DNA of 64,000 bases from Malurus cyaneus samueli (Eukaryota; Chordata; Aves; Passeriformes; Maluridae): contig CM019217.1 of NCBI GenBank assembly GCA_009741485.1, positions 48,845,153-48,909,152 on the forward strand, given 5' to 3'. Positions 51,276-63,013 of this stretch are shown here, piece by piece (position 1 is the first letter of the stretch; the number at the start of each line of letters is the position of its first letter). The translations under genes and the position numbers were made by a program. The notes under the pieces are model-generated. The model was not told the origin of the DNA and ran no database searches. It saw only the letters and a list, made by a program, of their open reading frames with translations.

Positions 51276-51690
51276 AGTGGTGGTGTAGGAGGGTGGTATT
51301 TTATTCTTCTAAGCATTTGAAAGCGATGCTTTCAGTTGAGAGGTGTTTCCTTCGTTCTTGGAAAGAAATCCCGGGGAGAAATTTGCAGTAAATAGGTTGC
51401 AGAGGGTCATATTGTGGCTTTGGTGAAGCTATAAGAAATTCGGTTTTAACTAAAATTGCTTCTCTCCCTGAGAAATTGCCAGGAGGATGATACCCTGGAA
51501 TTTGTACACTTGGATAAGTTTCAGCAGACACTGAATAAGGGAAAGGTGAAAACAGTAGTGGAGGTGTACCCCATTTACCAGTGGCTGAAGCCAATGAGCA
51601 GTGATGTAATAAAACATCTTCAGGTCCATTTTCAGCAGAATATTGAAGCTTAGTGGTAGCAGGGCTTAGCAAACCTCAGTTTTATAGGTA
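51276..51690 (+). other. INTS12 intron 1 segment of unknown origin
   Basis: Unique-looking sequence with a 65-codon plus-strand open stretch (51456-51653) that starts QEDDTLEF after a few codons and is unlike any family I recognise. It directly precedes the CR1 remnants and may be part of older repeat debris. Confidence 0.4.
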
Positions 51691-51742
51691 CAATTATCAC
51701 GGAATTATCAAAGAGTTAAAAGGCACCCACAAGGATCGTGCC
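51691..51742 (-). mobile_element. CR1 3'-tail fragment, reverse orientation
   Basis: Plus-strand bases of the type 'atcacggaattatcaaag..' followed by 'aaggcacccacaaggatcgt' match the reverse complement of a CR1 tail. About 50 nt remain, next to the larger plus-strand CR1. Confidence 0.6.
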
Positions 51743-51759
51743 ATTTATCTGGAAAAGGA

Positions 51760-52655
51760 TTCACAAGGAAAATACTGTACCACTGCTGAGTGGAACAAAT
51801 GTGTTAGTGACAGCAGACAGAGATAAGGGTGAAATAGTTGATGTCTTCTTTGCCACAGACTTGACCTGTAAGGTTTCCAAGGCCTTTTGCCACAAGTCAG
51901 AGTTCAAGCAGAGGAGGAACTACAAGTTGTGGCAGAAGATTGAATTAGGATTGTTTCGCTGATAAGTCCATGAGCCCAGTTGTACTGCATTCAAGGGTGC
52001 CAAGAGGTGACAGGGTCTTCACAAGACCGCTTTCTGTTGTCTTTTAAAGGCTGTGAGATTGGGGGACATCCCAAAGACTGGAGAAAGGCAAATCTTATGC
52101 TCATCTTCAAAACGGGCAAGGACAAATGAGAACTACAGTCTGGTCAACCTCATTCCTTCCTTCTGTGGCAGGATCATGGAGGAAGCGATTTGTAGGCAAA
52201 AGAAGGAGCAGATGGAGACTGGGAAGAGCCAGATCTACCAACTATAAATCATGCCTGATCATTTGGCTTTTTCTCTATGACTAAATAAGCAGATCTGAAG
52301 ATAGAGGGAGTGCTGGATACCATCTGCTGTGGGCTTAGGGGGATGTAATAAAAGCTTTTATTTACCCGAGGATATTATTGGAAAGATACAGCCAGTCTTT
52401 GTACTTTGATGCACAGTGGGAGAATGAGAGACAGCACAAGCTAGAACCTCCAATGCAAAGCAAGGAAGTGAGGTCAGTGAGGCATTGGGACACATTGCCC
52501 AGAAGGATTTTCGCATTGCCATCTTTGGAGATTTTCAGTTTCCGACTGGAAAAGTCCTGGGCACACTGGTCTGAATTCAGTGTTGACTTTGCATTGAGCA
52601 GGAGGTTGCACAGGGTGACCATATGGGGTCCATTCTACAAGGAATGATTTTGTGG
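51760..52655 (+). mobile_element. Decayed CR1 LINE with internal deletion, RT domain joined to 3' tail
   Basis: In order the sequence shows CR1 ORF2 pieces: LLSGTNVLVTADRDKGEIVD then VFFATDL, 'aagtccatgagcccagttgt...gcattcaagggtgcc', GDIPKTGERQ with 'NENYSLVNLIP..CGRIMEE', and 'aaatcatgcctgatcatttgg'. From about 52430 it continues with the CR1 3' end ('gggagaatgagagacag', 'agtgaggcattgggacacat', 'tgcccagaaggattttcgc', 'gagcaggaggttgcacaggg'). The roughly 1 kb that should separate these parts is absent. Frameshifts and stops rule out a working protein. Same strand as INTS12. Confidence 0.85.
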
Positions 52656-55600
52656 TTCTTAAATAATGCACTGTTTCTGTGGACAAAACAGCAAATATAG
52701 GGCAGTAGTGTAATCTTTGAAATGTTGAATAAACTGGTTACAGTGATGTTGATTGGAATACTAATTTTAAAGTACATTAAAAAATATGTTGTAGAATAGA
52801 ATGTAAAATTAAGGATGTCAGTACTAGTAACTCCATAGCAGGAGATCTTACTCATGTTTTAGAAGATTCTTTGTAGAAGATGGCAAATAAATTAGAACTG
52901 ATTAATACAATTGTTCTGATTAATACAGTTATCCAGACTTCTGAAGTGTGTGAGTTTTGAAATGTCCCTTGTGGAAAGTAACTGAGAAATTATGCTGTCA
53001 TAAATCAAGTCCTGATTAATATACTAAAACAAAAACTGAAAATAGAAGTTCATTTTCCCTGCTTTTAAGATTTCCCTTGATCTACTTTCTCAAGACTTTC
53101 ATTAGGTCTGAAAGTGACCTGGAAAAGTCATCACTGATAAATAAGCAAAATATGCCACTGTCACTGTTAATAGATACAGTCAGAAAGAGAGTAAATTCTG
53201 AGGAACAGAAGGATCCAAATGGACAGGGGAAAGTGAATTTGTAAGTCTTAAATTGGAAGAGCATGTATTCTGTAGAGTGCACAGTTAGGGTTATTCGTAT
53301 TCAGCAGAAGACAGTAGTATGCTCAAGAAAAGAAAGAATCCAAAACTTCTTAGGTGTTTTAAAAACAACAACCCACTGATTAACATCTGTGTTTCCCCAT
53401 GGATTTAAACCACTTAGCATAGTCCACATTGGGAGCTACAGAGACCTAAGCTGAGAAAGTTGCTTTTAGGGTTAGGCTGATGGGTGAATGCTGAGGTTGT
53501 GCTTGCTTAGTGCAAAACCAGTTCTGTGCTGGGTTCAAGGATTTTCACACAGCCCTCTGATCTCACAGCTGCATTATCAAACTGCAGCAGAAAAGGCAGT
53601 GTCATACTCTTCTTTTTCATAAACAGCATTTGTATTATTTTCTGTACAAAGATTCTACTTCGAGAAGAAAGTCAAAAGGTCTGTCTTTCAGAATAACCAA
53701 AGGCATCATCATTAGAACACTGCTGTCCTTGTCTCAAGGTTATCACATTGCTGTATGCTGACTTGACTGCCAGAGGCGCAGTTTGTGAATGAAAACATGA
53801 ATGAATGTAATTGGATCTTAGGTCTGTAAGTGTCAAACTATTGTTCAGTACTTAAAAACTGTTTGATCTCTAAATATCTGCAAAGGGCCAAAAGCAATAA
53901 TTTGCCTTTTGGACCAGGACAGCTATTGGTAGTACCCTGTTTGACAGCTATGTTGTTATGGTCCCATATAAGGGGAGTGTAATTTTCAATTTGCTTTTTT
54001 CAGATTATGCTATTTTTAAGACAGCTATTGATGTGTTCATCTTTCCATTGAATATACTTCCTTTCTGTAACTCACAAATAGATTTTTTTAGATTTGAAAA
54101 TACAGGCCTGAACTGAGCGTACTTGAACTGTTTACTAAGCCTAGTTTCCTGTCTTCTCATGAGAAATGTCTTGTGATAGTTGTAACCGTAGTAGCCTGTG
54201 ACATTATAATTACCCTCAAGAATAGAAAAAGAATTGCTGCAATTGCATAGCAAATAAAAGAATTAATATGGAGAACCCTTTTGAAATTTGGAGTTTAACA
54301 ATTCCTTTCAACATATGTCTTTAAAAAGCGATAGCTAGAAACAAATCTGGGAAGGGTTGCCTTCAGAGAGATGAATATTTAGTTATGTTTACACTTGTTC
54401 TCTAAATATTAGAGAATGTCTGTGAATGGCTGTTGAGGCTGCCTGCTTCTTTTGTACACAAGTATATATTCTTGGTATAATTCCTCTCTCCCTCAGAGAA
54501 GAACTTAAAAGATTTTTTTAACAGGGAGTTCTACTAGAGTTTTGAAATTAGTGTTTCAATTCTCCGCTAAACAGAGGGTTTAGCAGAGTCCTAGTTTAAG
54601 AGTATATGGTACTGACACTTGTTCACAGAACAAAGAAGTGTGGGACATAACCTACCACAGATCTCAAGAGCAGCCTGAACATTTATCAGAAGTAGATGCA
54701 TAAAAAAAAGAGGGTATGTGCTTTCCATGCTCTCTGAATTCACTTTTTGTATTCATCAGAGAGACACCGAATTGCCTGGATGGGGCTTTCTCTGCAGTCT
54801 GTACTTGATCAGTGATACAGCCGAGTAACTGGTGTGTGGCACTTCCTAGCAGAAGTTCTGTGGCCACCAGAAAATGATTTGTCAAGTAGCAAAGATTAAG
54901 GAAGAGAGAAGAGATTCTTGAAGAGGATTCTTAACTCTCTGCTGGGTCCATTGATGAAATCCCTATGAAGTTCTGTATGTTGAACTCCTTGATGATCTCA
55001 GTCAAGCAATTCTCTGTTGTCTCGTGAAAGCTCAGCATGAGATAAAGATTCCTGGGGACTTTTAGGCAAGTGTTGAAGGAGTAGCTGCTGCTGCTGGTAT
55101 TTTGGCCAGAGAGGTAAAAGTTCACTGCCATGGATATCAAAAGAAATTCATCAGACAAAACCTTGGAGGCTTCAGCTGACAAAGCTGTCCAGGCAACGCT
55201 TTTGAGCAGATCTGATTAAAGGCTTTATTAAGAATGTCTTCTAGATTATTCTAGAAAATAATCCCAAACCAACAAACAGCCTGATGTGTTTTAAATGAGA
55301 CTGAAAGGGATTATTAACAATAATGCTTCTCATACATTTTTGGAAAATATCAGGAAACCTCCCATGTTATTTCTTAAATTATTAATTGTTATTTACTGAT
55401 TTAGGTTAGATATCTATCTTTGAAAGTACGGCTTCTGATATAAATGCAGTTCCTTAGAGTTTATTTAAGGAAATTAAAACAGACTGTTCCAGAGTGTAGG
55501 AATTTATTGCTATGAGGCAAACATTTTTTTTAAATCGTTCTAACCTTTTCCTCAGTTTATTCCGTGGACATTGTAGCATCTCAGAGCTCTAGATAGTCAT

Positions 55601-56249
55601 TATTTGACATTAAAACTTTTTAGACTGTTACATGAAGACATGGATAAGTCACAATCTGAGTTATAACTTTTTCACTATTTCAACTAAATTTAAATATTTA
55701 TTTTTTAGATGTTTTGTACATATAAAATAATACACTAGCTGTTTATATCTTATATGTTACAATGAGTTGTTGTTATCAGAAGTTTCAAAAGTTAATTCTT
55801 CTACAAGCAAGATTTTTCTTAGTTACTCTTAAATGAGCAATGAGTTCGAAATCACTGTATGTGCAAAAAGTGTTAAGGAGAAGGGTGGTAATTGCTTTTC
55901 TTGAAGTTAATATTTCTTTTGCATAGTTGTCAATATTCTTTATGTATGGAATACAAAGAATATGAGATATCTGTTTCATTTACATAAGTATGATGAGTTT
56001 AGTTTCTGAATGTTATGTATGCCGTATAATGAATTTGACATTTCACATGTCCAGTCAAATTCAAGTCAAACTGCAGCACTGAAATTCAGTCTTCTTCTAG
56101 CGATAATTAATTCACATATAATCCTTGCTATGATTTAATATAATTTCATTTTAAAAAGGAAAAAAATGTTCTATTAGCCACATGCTGTTTGAATTATGCG
56201 TCATGTGAATAAAGTTGTTTTTGTTTTTTTCTTTTAACTTGCTTTGAAG
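52656..56249 (+). other. INTS12: INTS12 intron 1, distal part
   Basis: AT-rich. Two adjoining minus-strand open stretches (55182-54931 and 54885-54664) are unrecognised and have no supporting splice or start structure. Nothing else identified. Confidence 0.6.
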
Positions 56250-56257
56250 ACACCACT

Positions 56258-56413
56258 ATGGCTGCTACAGTGAACTTGGAGCTGGATCCCATTTTTCTGA
56301 AAGCCCTGGGCTTTTTGCACTCAAAGAGCAAAGACTCTGCTGAAAAGCTGAAAGCACTTCTTGACGAGTCATTGGCCAGAGGAACTGACTCGAGCTATCG
56401 TCCTTCTCAGAAG
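56258..56413 (+). CDS. INTS12: INTS12 first coding exon, residues 1-52
   Basis: The exon begins at 56250 after a T-rich acceptor ending TTTGAAG. ATG at 56258 has A at -3 and G at +4, a strong context. The product [20 protein letters not shown] continues [20 protein letters not shown] and [12 protein letters not shown]. This helical N-terminus is the INTS12 microdomain known in the family to contact INTS1 and to be needed for snRNA processing. Donor AAG|GTACTG, phase 0. Confidence 0.97.
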
Positions 56414-58271
56414 GTACTGGTGTTGGAGAGCATGCGTCTTTTTTGTATAAAGTTCCTGCTATTTCTGGTTCCTCTATCATAGCTGAAAAGGTTAAAGAGA
56501 ATCAGAATTTGAGGAAATAGAAGTAATTATGGAATGTACGTGTTCATCGTTCTCCTTTTCATATGACATAATTCATTCAATTAATGGAAGTTAATGGAAA
56601 AAAATCTCTTCACCTTGTTGCTGCACCAAGGCTTTTAAAAGAGGTATTCAACATTGTTTCAGACATGCTGTGTAAGGTGCACCCAATTTTACATATTTCT
56701 GCAGTTACATTTTAGAGTTAAAAGGTCTTTAAAATATAGATTAGTTTTGCCACAGATAAATATGAAACAAAATAAGCTATTTACCAATAAAACTATTATT
56801 TCTTTCCTTGAAATTCTGTTGATGTAGTCATATGAGCAAAACACCAAATGGTTCAAAGCAGAAATTATTTGCAAGCTGAAACCATTGCTGTCCAATGGAC
56901 AAACATCGTTTTTCTCATTTACTGCAAATCACTGAACACCTGCTAGAGAGAAAATTTGAATCTGAGATGAATGTATGGAAATAACCAAGCAGGGACATCC
57001 TGGTGCTGCTGTGCATTGCCATATGGATAACGAGGTCCTGTTCTCCCCTAGGATGCCTACAAGTCAGCCTGGTGTGTTCTAATGATGGTCTGTGTGCTGA
57101 TACATTTGTAATATTTCATTTCTACATGGTTCCAAATACCTAAAAGGCTGCCTCAGCATACATCATGATTTTCTGTGTGGTCTAACTCCTTTATGTTCAT
57201 CTTATTAACTCCCTGAAACCTAACACAGGTATCAAAACTCTAAGGTGCCCTTTATGTCAGAGCTCAAAGAAGCAATGTGTGGTTTAAAGAGGAAGCAGAG
57301 GGCAGAATTACAGTGCAAAGAGGTTTGGGAAGCCAATTCTAATAACAGCTTGGCTGGCAGACACCTGCCCTTGGTGAAACTGAGGCTCAGGCCAGAGGAA
57401 GAAATCTTTTGTTCTCCTCTTTTCAGTATATCTCCATTATCACCAGGGACTTCAAAGGTCAGAAATGAAAAAAAAGTACAAGAATTCATTTTCTTGCATC
57501 CTCAGGCTGCAGGATTAGTTTGTGATTGACCATGAAATACAAGAACAGAGTAGGGGGCACCGGATTACCTCAGTCAAGTCAACAAACTGGAGGGCTGAAG
57601 CTCAGTCCTTAGAACCTATCCCAGTGTACAGCAGAGAATTGCTTCCATCTTACCAGCTGGGAAGGGGTACCTTGCTTGTCCCCGTCATTGTGATTGGTCA
57701 CTCATTTACAGACTCTCTTGGTCATTATCCATTGCTGACATTGATGTGTCATTAATGAGAACTATTGATTTCTGCTGAGATCTGAATGCATTAATCTGAT
57801 AAACTAATATGGACTGAGATTAAAAGGAAGTCAATATTTCTCTCCATGAAGGAATGAAGTATTGATGTCTGGTTACATCAGATGTCAGCTTATGTTTTTA
57901 GCTTATATTGAATTTTGTCTTCAGAACCATCTGAAAGTTTATGTTCATTATCTCTTTGAATTTTAAAAGCAGAAATGGCACCTTTTTAATTAATGTTCCA
58001 AAGAGGATCTGTCTTTGGAAAAGGAGCACCTTTTCCTCAGAAAGGTGATTGGTAAGGGGAGATTTTATTAATTGTCTGCAACTTAAACACACTAATTTGT
58101 CAATGTGATGTGAAAATATTTTAAGACTTTTTTATAAAGTATGTATGTAGATGATCAGTGTTATATGGTATATTGTTTGCCTACAACAGGATAATTTGTA
58201 ATTTCTCTAATTACAAATTAGGTAGGAACTCAGTTGCAGAGTTTGACTTCAGTTTTTGTTTCTGTTTTTAG
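56414..58271 (+). other. INTS12: INTS12 intron 2
   Basis: A more GC-rich patch at about 57245-57700 contains two unrecognised short open frames (94 and 77 codons). No recognised repeat. Confidence 0.7.
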
Positions 58272-58418
58272 GAAATAGAACTACCAAAAGTATCTGTTAC
58301 CAAACCTGTTAAGCAAGAGCCTAAAGCTTCATCCAGTTTGCCTTCTGGCAACAACAATGGCAAGCCCACTGCATCAGAAAAGGTGAAAAAAGAAACAGAA
58401 AAGAGATCTGCAGATAAA
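58272..58418 (+). CDS. INTS12: INTS12 coding exon, residues 53-101
   Basis: Acceptor CTGTTTTTAG, 147 nt, phase 0, perfect donor GTAAGT. It encodes [33 protein letters not shown] and a Lys/Glu-rich end ([14 protein letters not shown]). This is the disordered, charged linker before the PHD finger, as in other vertebrate INTS12 proteins. Confidence 0.96.
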
Positions 58419-58432
58419 GTAAGTAATTTTTG

Positions 58433-58525
58433 TTCTCTAATGAAATGACTGGTTAATAAACCAGTGGTTTATTAAATGACTGGTTAATAAACCATTTCTC
58501 TAATGAAATGACTTGGTTAATAAAC
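58433..58525. repeat. Three-copy tandem repeat (about 31 bp unit) containing a perfect palindrome
   Basis: Copies at 58433-58463, 58469-58494 and 58495-58525 share TGAAATGACTGGTTAATAAA-like sequence (the middle one is shortened at its start; the third has an extra T). Between copies 1 and 2, TTAATAAACCA (58453-58463) and TGGTTTATTAA (58465-58475) are perfect reverse complements around a single G. Confidence 0.9.
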
Positions 58526-58659
58526 TTAAAGATGTTTTAGACAAAAGCACCCCTTTTCAATTCATTCTATGGTGCCTAGCCTGTGAGCTGCATTAGCCAG
58601 TCATGTTGCCATTTAGGCAGTCTAACAAATGTCTTCCTATAATTGCCCTGTGATTGTTT

Positions 58660-58722
58660 TCTCTGCTCTTGTGGGGAGGTTGGACTTAAGAAGTTCCTTC
58701 CAAACCATTCTGTGTTTTAAAT
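58660..58722 (+). mobile_element. CR1 LINE 3'-tail fragment
   Basis: The run 'gctcttgtggggaggttgga', 'cttaagaagttccttccaaa', 'ccattctgtg' matches the CR1 3' terminal region. Any 5' extension is too diverged to call. Confidence 0.65.
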
Positions 58723-58997
58723 CATCTGGATAATAAGAGATTACTAACATGTGAGCAGACTGAAATGTGATATTCCCAAAGCTTTTTCCAGGATTTGGAG
58801 ATGAAGTACAAAGAGTGGACTTGAGCTTCTAGTTCATAAATATTTTAAAGAAAATGAGTAATTAAAGAAAATACGTTGTGTATATGCTGTGTAAAGTACA
58901 CCTTCTTATACTGCTAATCTATCTATTCCATTTTAGCTCATTTTAATAATCTGTTAGTTTTTTGCATTTTCACATTCTCTGTGTGTGTGTTTAATAG

Positions 58998-59185
58998 ACA
59001 AAAGGGGATCCTGCTGAAGGAGCTGATGCACCAAAGAAGCCCAGAGTGGAGAAGCAGGAGGCTCGTTCCTCTCCTATTACAGTTCAGACAAGCAAGGATT
59101 TATCCATGCCTGATTTATCTAGCTTTGAGGAAACCAGTGCTGATGACTTTGCTATGGAAATGGGATTAGCCTGTGTTGTTTGCAG
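58998..59185 (+). CDS. INTS12: INTS12 coding exon, residues 102-164 (part), start of PHD finger
   Basis: The acceptor TTTAATAG follows a GTGTGTGTGT tract. The translation contains [31 protein letters not shown] and [19 protein letters not shown]. Cys-160 and Cys-163 are the first zinc pair of the PHD finger. The exon ends after two bases of Arg-164, donor GTAAGT. The acidic stretch just before the PHD is conserved in the family. Confidence 0.97.
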
Positions 59186-62100
59186 GTAAGTCAACATTGC
59201 TTCCTTGCAGAAATGTGTAGTTACCATTTTTTAGATTGTGTACCATTAAGTTAATGCTTCTCATGGTTTTTATTCAGGAAAACACTTAAGCACATATCCA
59301 GAACTCATAATAGATTTAAGCCTCCTTCATGAAAAAGAATGGTTTCTTGAAACTGGAACCTTTAGAGAGTGAACCACCTTTTCTTTAGCAAGAAAGGGCT
59401 AGTGAAAAATAAAACTAGATATGCAAAACCTATAATGACACATACCAGTTTTTATTTATTGGAAAACAGGTTAAAATATTAATGGCTAGTGATAAGCATT
59501 TTTAAACAATCAGTTGTCATTTGAAAGCACTTTTAAGTGGTATTAGTATGAGATCTGTATGTGTTGCTCTTCCTAATAATTTGACATTAGTTAACACATA
59601 GCCATGTTTTTTCAGTGCATGTATCTTGCAGTGAAGGCAGGTGGTTTTTACATTCCTGTAAGGGCTCTAAAATTGGGTTTTAGTAATAAGGTACTAGCAG
59701 CATTTAGTGTTAACAGAAGTATAAAATACACTTTCAAATAACTACTGTAGGAGCAGATCACTCACATCAGGATTTGGTTTCACAGATTATTTATATCCTT
59801 GTTAGACCCACTGCTGCCAAAAGGAACAGTTTGTTACTCTCCCGATTGTACCTCCTTCCCTGGACTGTTTAGAGGGGTGTATTGCCAGTGCAGTTTGTGA
59901 TCAGCTAAATCAGCTCCTGGATCAGCTCTCCACTGGGGTTATTCAGTAGATTTGGGTTTCAGGCAGCTCAGTCAGAGTAAATACTTATGGTGGCACATGT
60001 GTGGATGCAGGAGTATGGGGCTGGGACAGAGAAGAGGGTGGGACAGGCCTTTGGATAGCACTTTGTATTTTAGCTCAGCTTGAGTCAGTTGGGAAATGGT
60101 GCTTTATAACTTTGCCTTTCCATCATTTCCATTGTCATTCCTGTTGTGCAGATAGGGAGGTATTGCCAGTGCATGGGGGATAAATTTCTGTAGTTACAGC
60201 TGATTATAATGGTGATCAGTTGAGGACTGATGAGATTTCATGTTATTCCCATGTATTAGCTAAAGTATTTAGTTTCTTATTGTAGGCATTGAAAAAGGAA
60301 GAAGTAAATAAATATCTGAACTTTACCTCTTTTCCTGTAAATTCTGTTTTTGCTGTCTCCTAAAAGAGGCAGAGCACTATTCAGTGGTATGTTGAAATGC
60401 TACTAAAAATAGTAAGGTATTAACTTATTTGGCAGGAGGGGATAACGAAGTTTTGTTGTCTAAACACAAAGTCTTGACCTGCTGTGGATGATTAATTCTG
60501 TGTCTTCCCTGGCAAAGAAAAACACTGGCATAAAGAGAAATGCCTTCAAAGTAAAGAAACTAAAGAAAGAAAATGCAACTGTGTGCCCAGTGTAGCCCAG
60601 ACTTTGAAATGCACAGGCCAGGTACATGGTTCCATTAGCTGTTCCACAATGTTTAGCCTGGATGCTGAAGACATTGCTTCTATCTGTTCATGGTCACCAA
60701 TTTGAATGTTCTTGCAAAAGATGTATCTACCCTGGCTAACTAAAATATCTCTGATGCCAGACAGAGGGAGAAGCACTGTAGGGGAAGAAACAACTCATTA
60801 GAGGGAGGGTGGCAACAGTCATCCCAACACTCAGAATAGTTTTCATTTTACATGAAATGCTGAAACTAATGCCACATGGCTCTCCAGCTCATGCTGGACT
60901 GGATGTTTTTCAGAGGACTTGTGCTTTGAAGTTTTGAATCCAGCACATTGTTCAGACAGTATCCCTCTATTTATTTCTTGTTTTCAAAATGTGCACCCTT
61001 TTTGGGATAATCATCTTGAGCCAAAACAATAATGTAGCTGTACATTTTTAAAATACATCCTTTAATAACCTGATCAATTGTGAATGAAAACATGTCAAAT
61101 TGCAGAGTAGGTGGAGTTTGTAGCTGTAAGTTCTCAAATGCAAAAACATGCATTTGAATATTAACTATTCCTTTTTATAGATGTTAAAACTAAAGCAGAG
61201 GCATGAAATGTTTCTTCAAGATTTGCCAAGTGTCACATGTATTTCACAGTGATTAGGAGTAATTAATGTTGATGCTTGTGGTGTTTTTCTTCTTGTTCTT
61301 TTATATCAAGTTAGTTGTTTTTTTATACTAAGTTAGGCATAAGAAGGAAGGGAGTATTGAAATAACTTCATCCCCTGCAGTACCTGTAGGCCTTGGAAAA
61401 GCAGGACAACTCACCAGTTATGGTGGCTACTCACTGGCTCCTCCATTGTACAAAGAGGAAATACTACATGCAGTTTGTAAATTATAGTGAAGTTTTCGTC
61501 CCAAAAAAATGTTTTTGGAAGATTGATTTGGAAATAGCAACCTAGTTTTCTATGAATACTTCTTCGTTTTTAGAAGGTAGAAAATAATTAGGTTTGTTTC
61601 TTAGGTGTCTTATAATTTAAAAGTAAGGGGTTTAACTTGTTTCTAAGCATGAAGAATTCATGGGTTTTTAATCAGTCTGAGATTGGTTTTTGTAATTTTA
61701 TAGTGGGGTGAGTCTCCCTTCTTGAGACTATCCAGTTTATTTAGGAATAAAAACCAAACAAAATGTCTTTTAAATATCCTGCAGGTAAAATAGTGGACTC
61801 TGGAATGTCAGAAAGGTTTCTCCTTCTGTTTTTAAGTAGCCTGTTTAAAAGAGAAATCTTTCTTAGAAAATGTTCCAGTACATATATGGACAACACTTTC
61901 AGACTTTGTTTTTCTGTTATATAAAGAAATGAGGGATTACCTTTCCCCACGTATCTACAAATAGAGTTTCCATGGTTACCTAGGTACCTGCTCCTCGGGG
62001 ATATGAGCAAAAGCAGCTTAGCAATTAAATAGCTTGATTTGTCATCTGAAAGAAGGAATCGTTAGGAAAATGGTATTTGGGTAATTCACAGGCAGACTCC

Positions 62101-62853
62101 CAGCCATGTATATATCACTAATGTGTCATTTATACAGCGTGATTACTTTCAGCAAGGCCCACGCAAAATGAAGCCCTCATCACCGGCTTGCATGTTTGCT
62201 TCAAGACGGGACTGCACAATTAATCCTTTCTATTCCATCTCTCTGTGATTCTGGTATTATCTCGAATTCCACGTGTCTGTTTATGTAGCAGGGACCAAAG
62301 GGATGGCTAATAAAACAGCTTCAAAGTAGCATAGAGCTTGGGTGATGGTGCTTTTAAATCCTGGAGCAGAAAGCACTCCTGCAGGCTTGTCATTGAGAAA
62401 TTATTTGTTCTTGAACTGTATTGCTCTGCAGCTGACAGCAAAATTACCCAAATGGATCTAGGCCTTCATATGCTAATATAACGAGGAAGTCATAATTGGC
62501 ATACAATGATATATCCATCAAATGCCCAGGTGAACCGAAGTGGGAAAGACTTACATTTCTAAGCTAAAAATCAAACAGGAATCAAGACTATCGTATACAC
62601 ATGTTTAATGGTATGGAAGTCTTAGAATTTCTTGGAAGAAATTACTTTTAAAAAATACCAAATTTTTAAAATATTAGTTAGGAGGAACTGATACAGGAAG
62701 AAAAGGAATACATTTGATTTGCCACAGGTAGAAAATATATGTGAAAGCAAAAATATTTATATTTTTTGTCTTAAGCCTTTCAAAATTTTCAACAATTGGA
62801 TAATCCACTAAGTGCTTTCTCCCATAATCTGTTCTTAACTATTTGCTCTGCAG
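59186..62853 (+). other. INTS12: INTS12 intron 4
   Basis: A 3.7-kb intron that splits the PHD finger. No repeat body recognised. About 62090-62540 has an unusual density of homeodomain- and POU-like motifs (see findings). The 14-bp string GTATTGCCAGTGCA occurs at about 59879 and about 60160. Confidence 0.7.
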
Positions 62854-63013
62854 GCAAATGACAGTTACTTTTGTGAATCAGCTAGTGGAGTGTCAGGAGT
62901 GCCATAATCTCTACCACCAGGATTGCCATAAACCTCAGGTGACAGACAAGGAAGTGAATGATCCTCGACTTGTCTGGTATTGTGCCCGCTGTACCAGGCA
63001 GATGAAGAGAATG
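62854..63013 (+). CDS. INTS12: INTS12 coding exon, residues 164-217, rest of PHD finger
   Basis: The acceptor is TTTGCTCTGCAG. The translation runs [54 protein letters not shown]. With Cys-160 and Cys-163 from the previous exon it completes the Cys4-His-Cys3 set: Cys-177, Cys-180, His-185, Cys-188, Cys-207 and Cys-210. All eight ligands are present, so the finger should fold. Donor ATG|GTAGGA, phase 0. The following exons, encoding the Ser/Thr/Lys-rich C-terminus, lie to the right of this window. Confidence 0.97.

Larger units (their letters stand above)
58419..58997 (+). other. INTS12: INTS12 intron 3
   Basis: A short, 579-nt intron that holds a three-copy tandem repeat with a palindrome (58433-58525) and a CR1 tail fragment (58660-58722). 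The end is a GT-rich tract beside the acceptor. Confidence 0.85.
50607..63013 (+). other. INTS12: INTS12 gene body, residues 1-217, cut by the right edge
   Basis: Coding exons 56258-56413, 58272-58418, 58998-59185 and 62854-63013 join in phase and give 217 residues of Integrator complex subunit 12 (human protein about 462 aa). Integrator is a nuclear complex bound to RNA polymerase II that cleaves snRNA 3' ends and terminates paused transcripts. INTS12 is a small subunit with an N-terminal segment known to bind INTS1 and one PHD finger. The Ser/Thr-rich C-terminal half is encoded beyond 64000. The gene is divergent from GSTCD with a shared promoter. Confidence 0.96.

Noticed and set aside
52362..52855. 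Minus-strand frames of 86, 70 and 92 codons
   Set aside because: They run antisense through the CR1 3' tail and adjoining AT-rich sequence, with no family resemblance.
56265..56480. Minus-strand 71-codon frame
   Set aside because: Antisense shadow of the first INTS12 coding exon.
57245..57755. Possible extra INTS12 exons in intron 2 (94- and 77-codon frames)
   Set aside because: Flanking INTS12 exons already join in phase and match the known protein with no gap. No family match for these frames.
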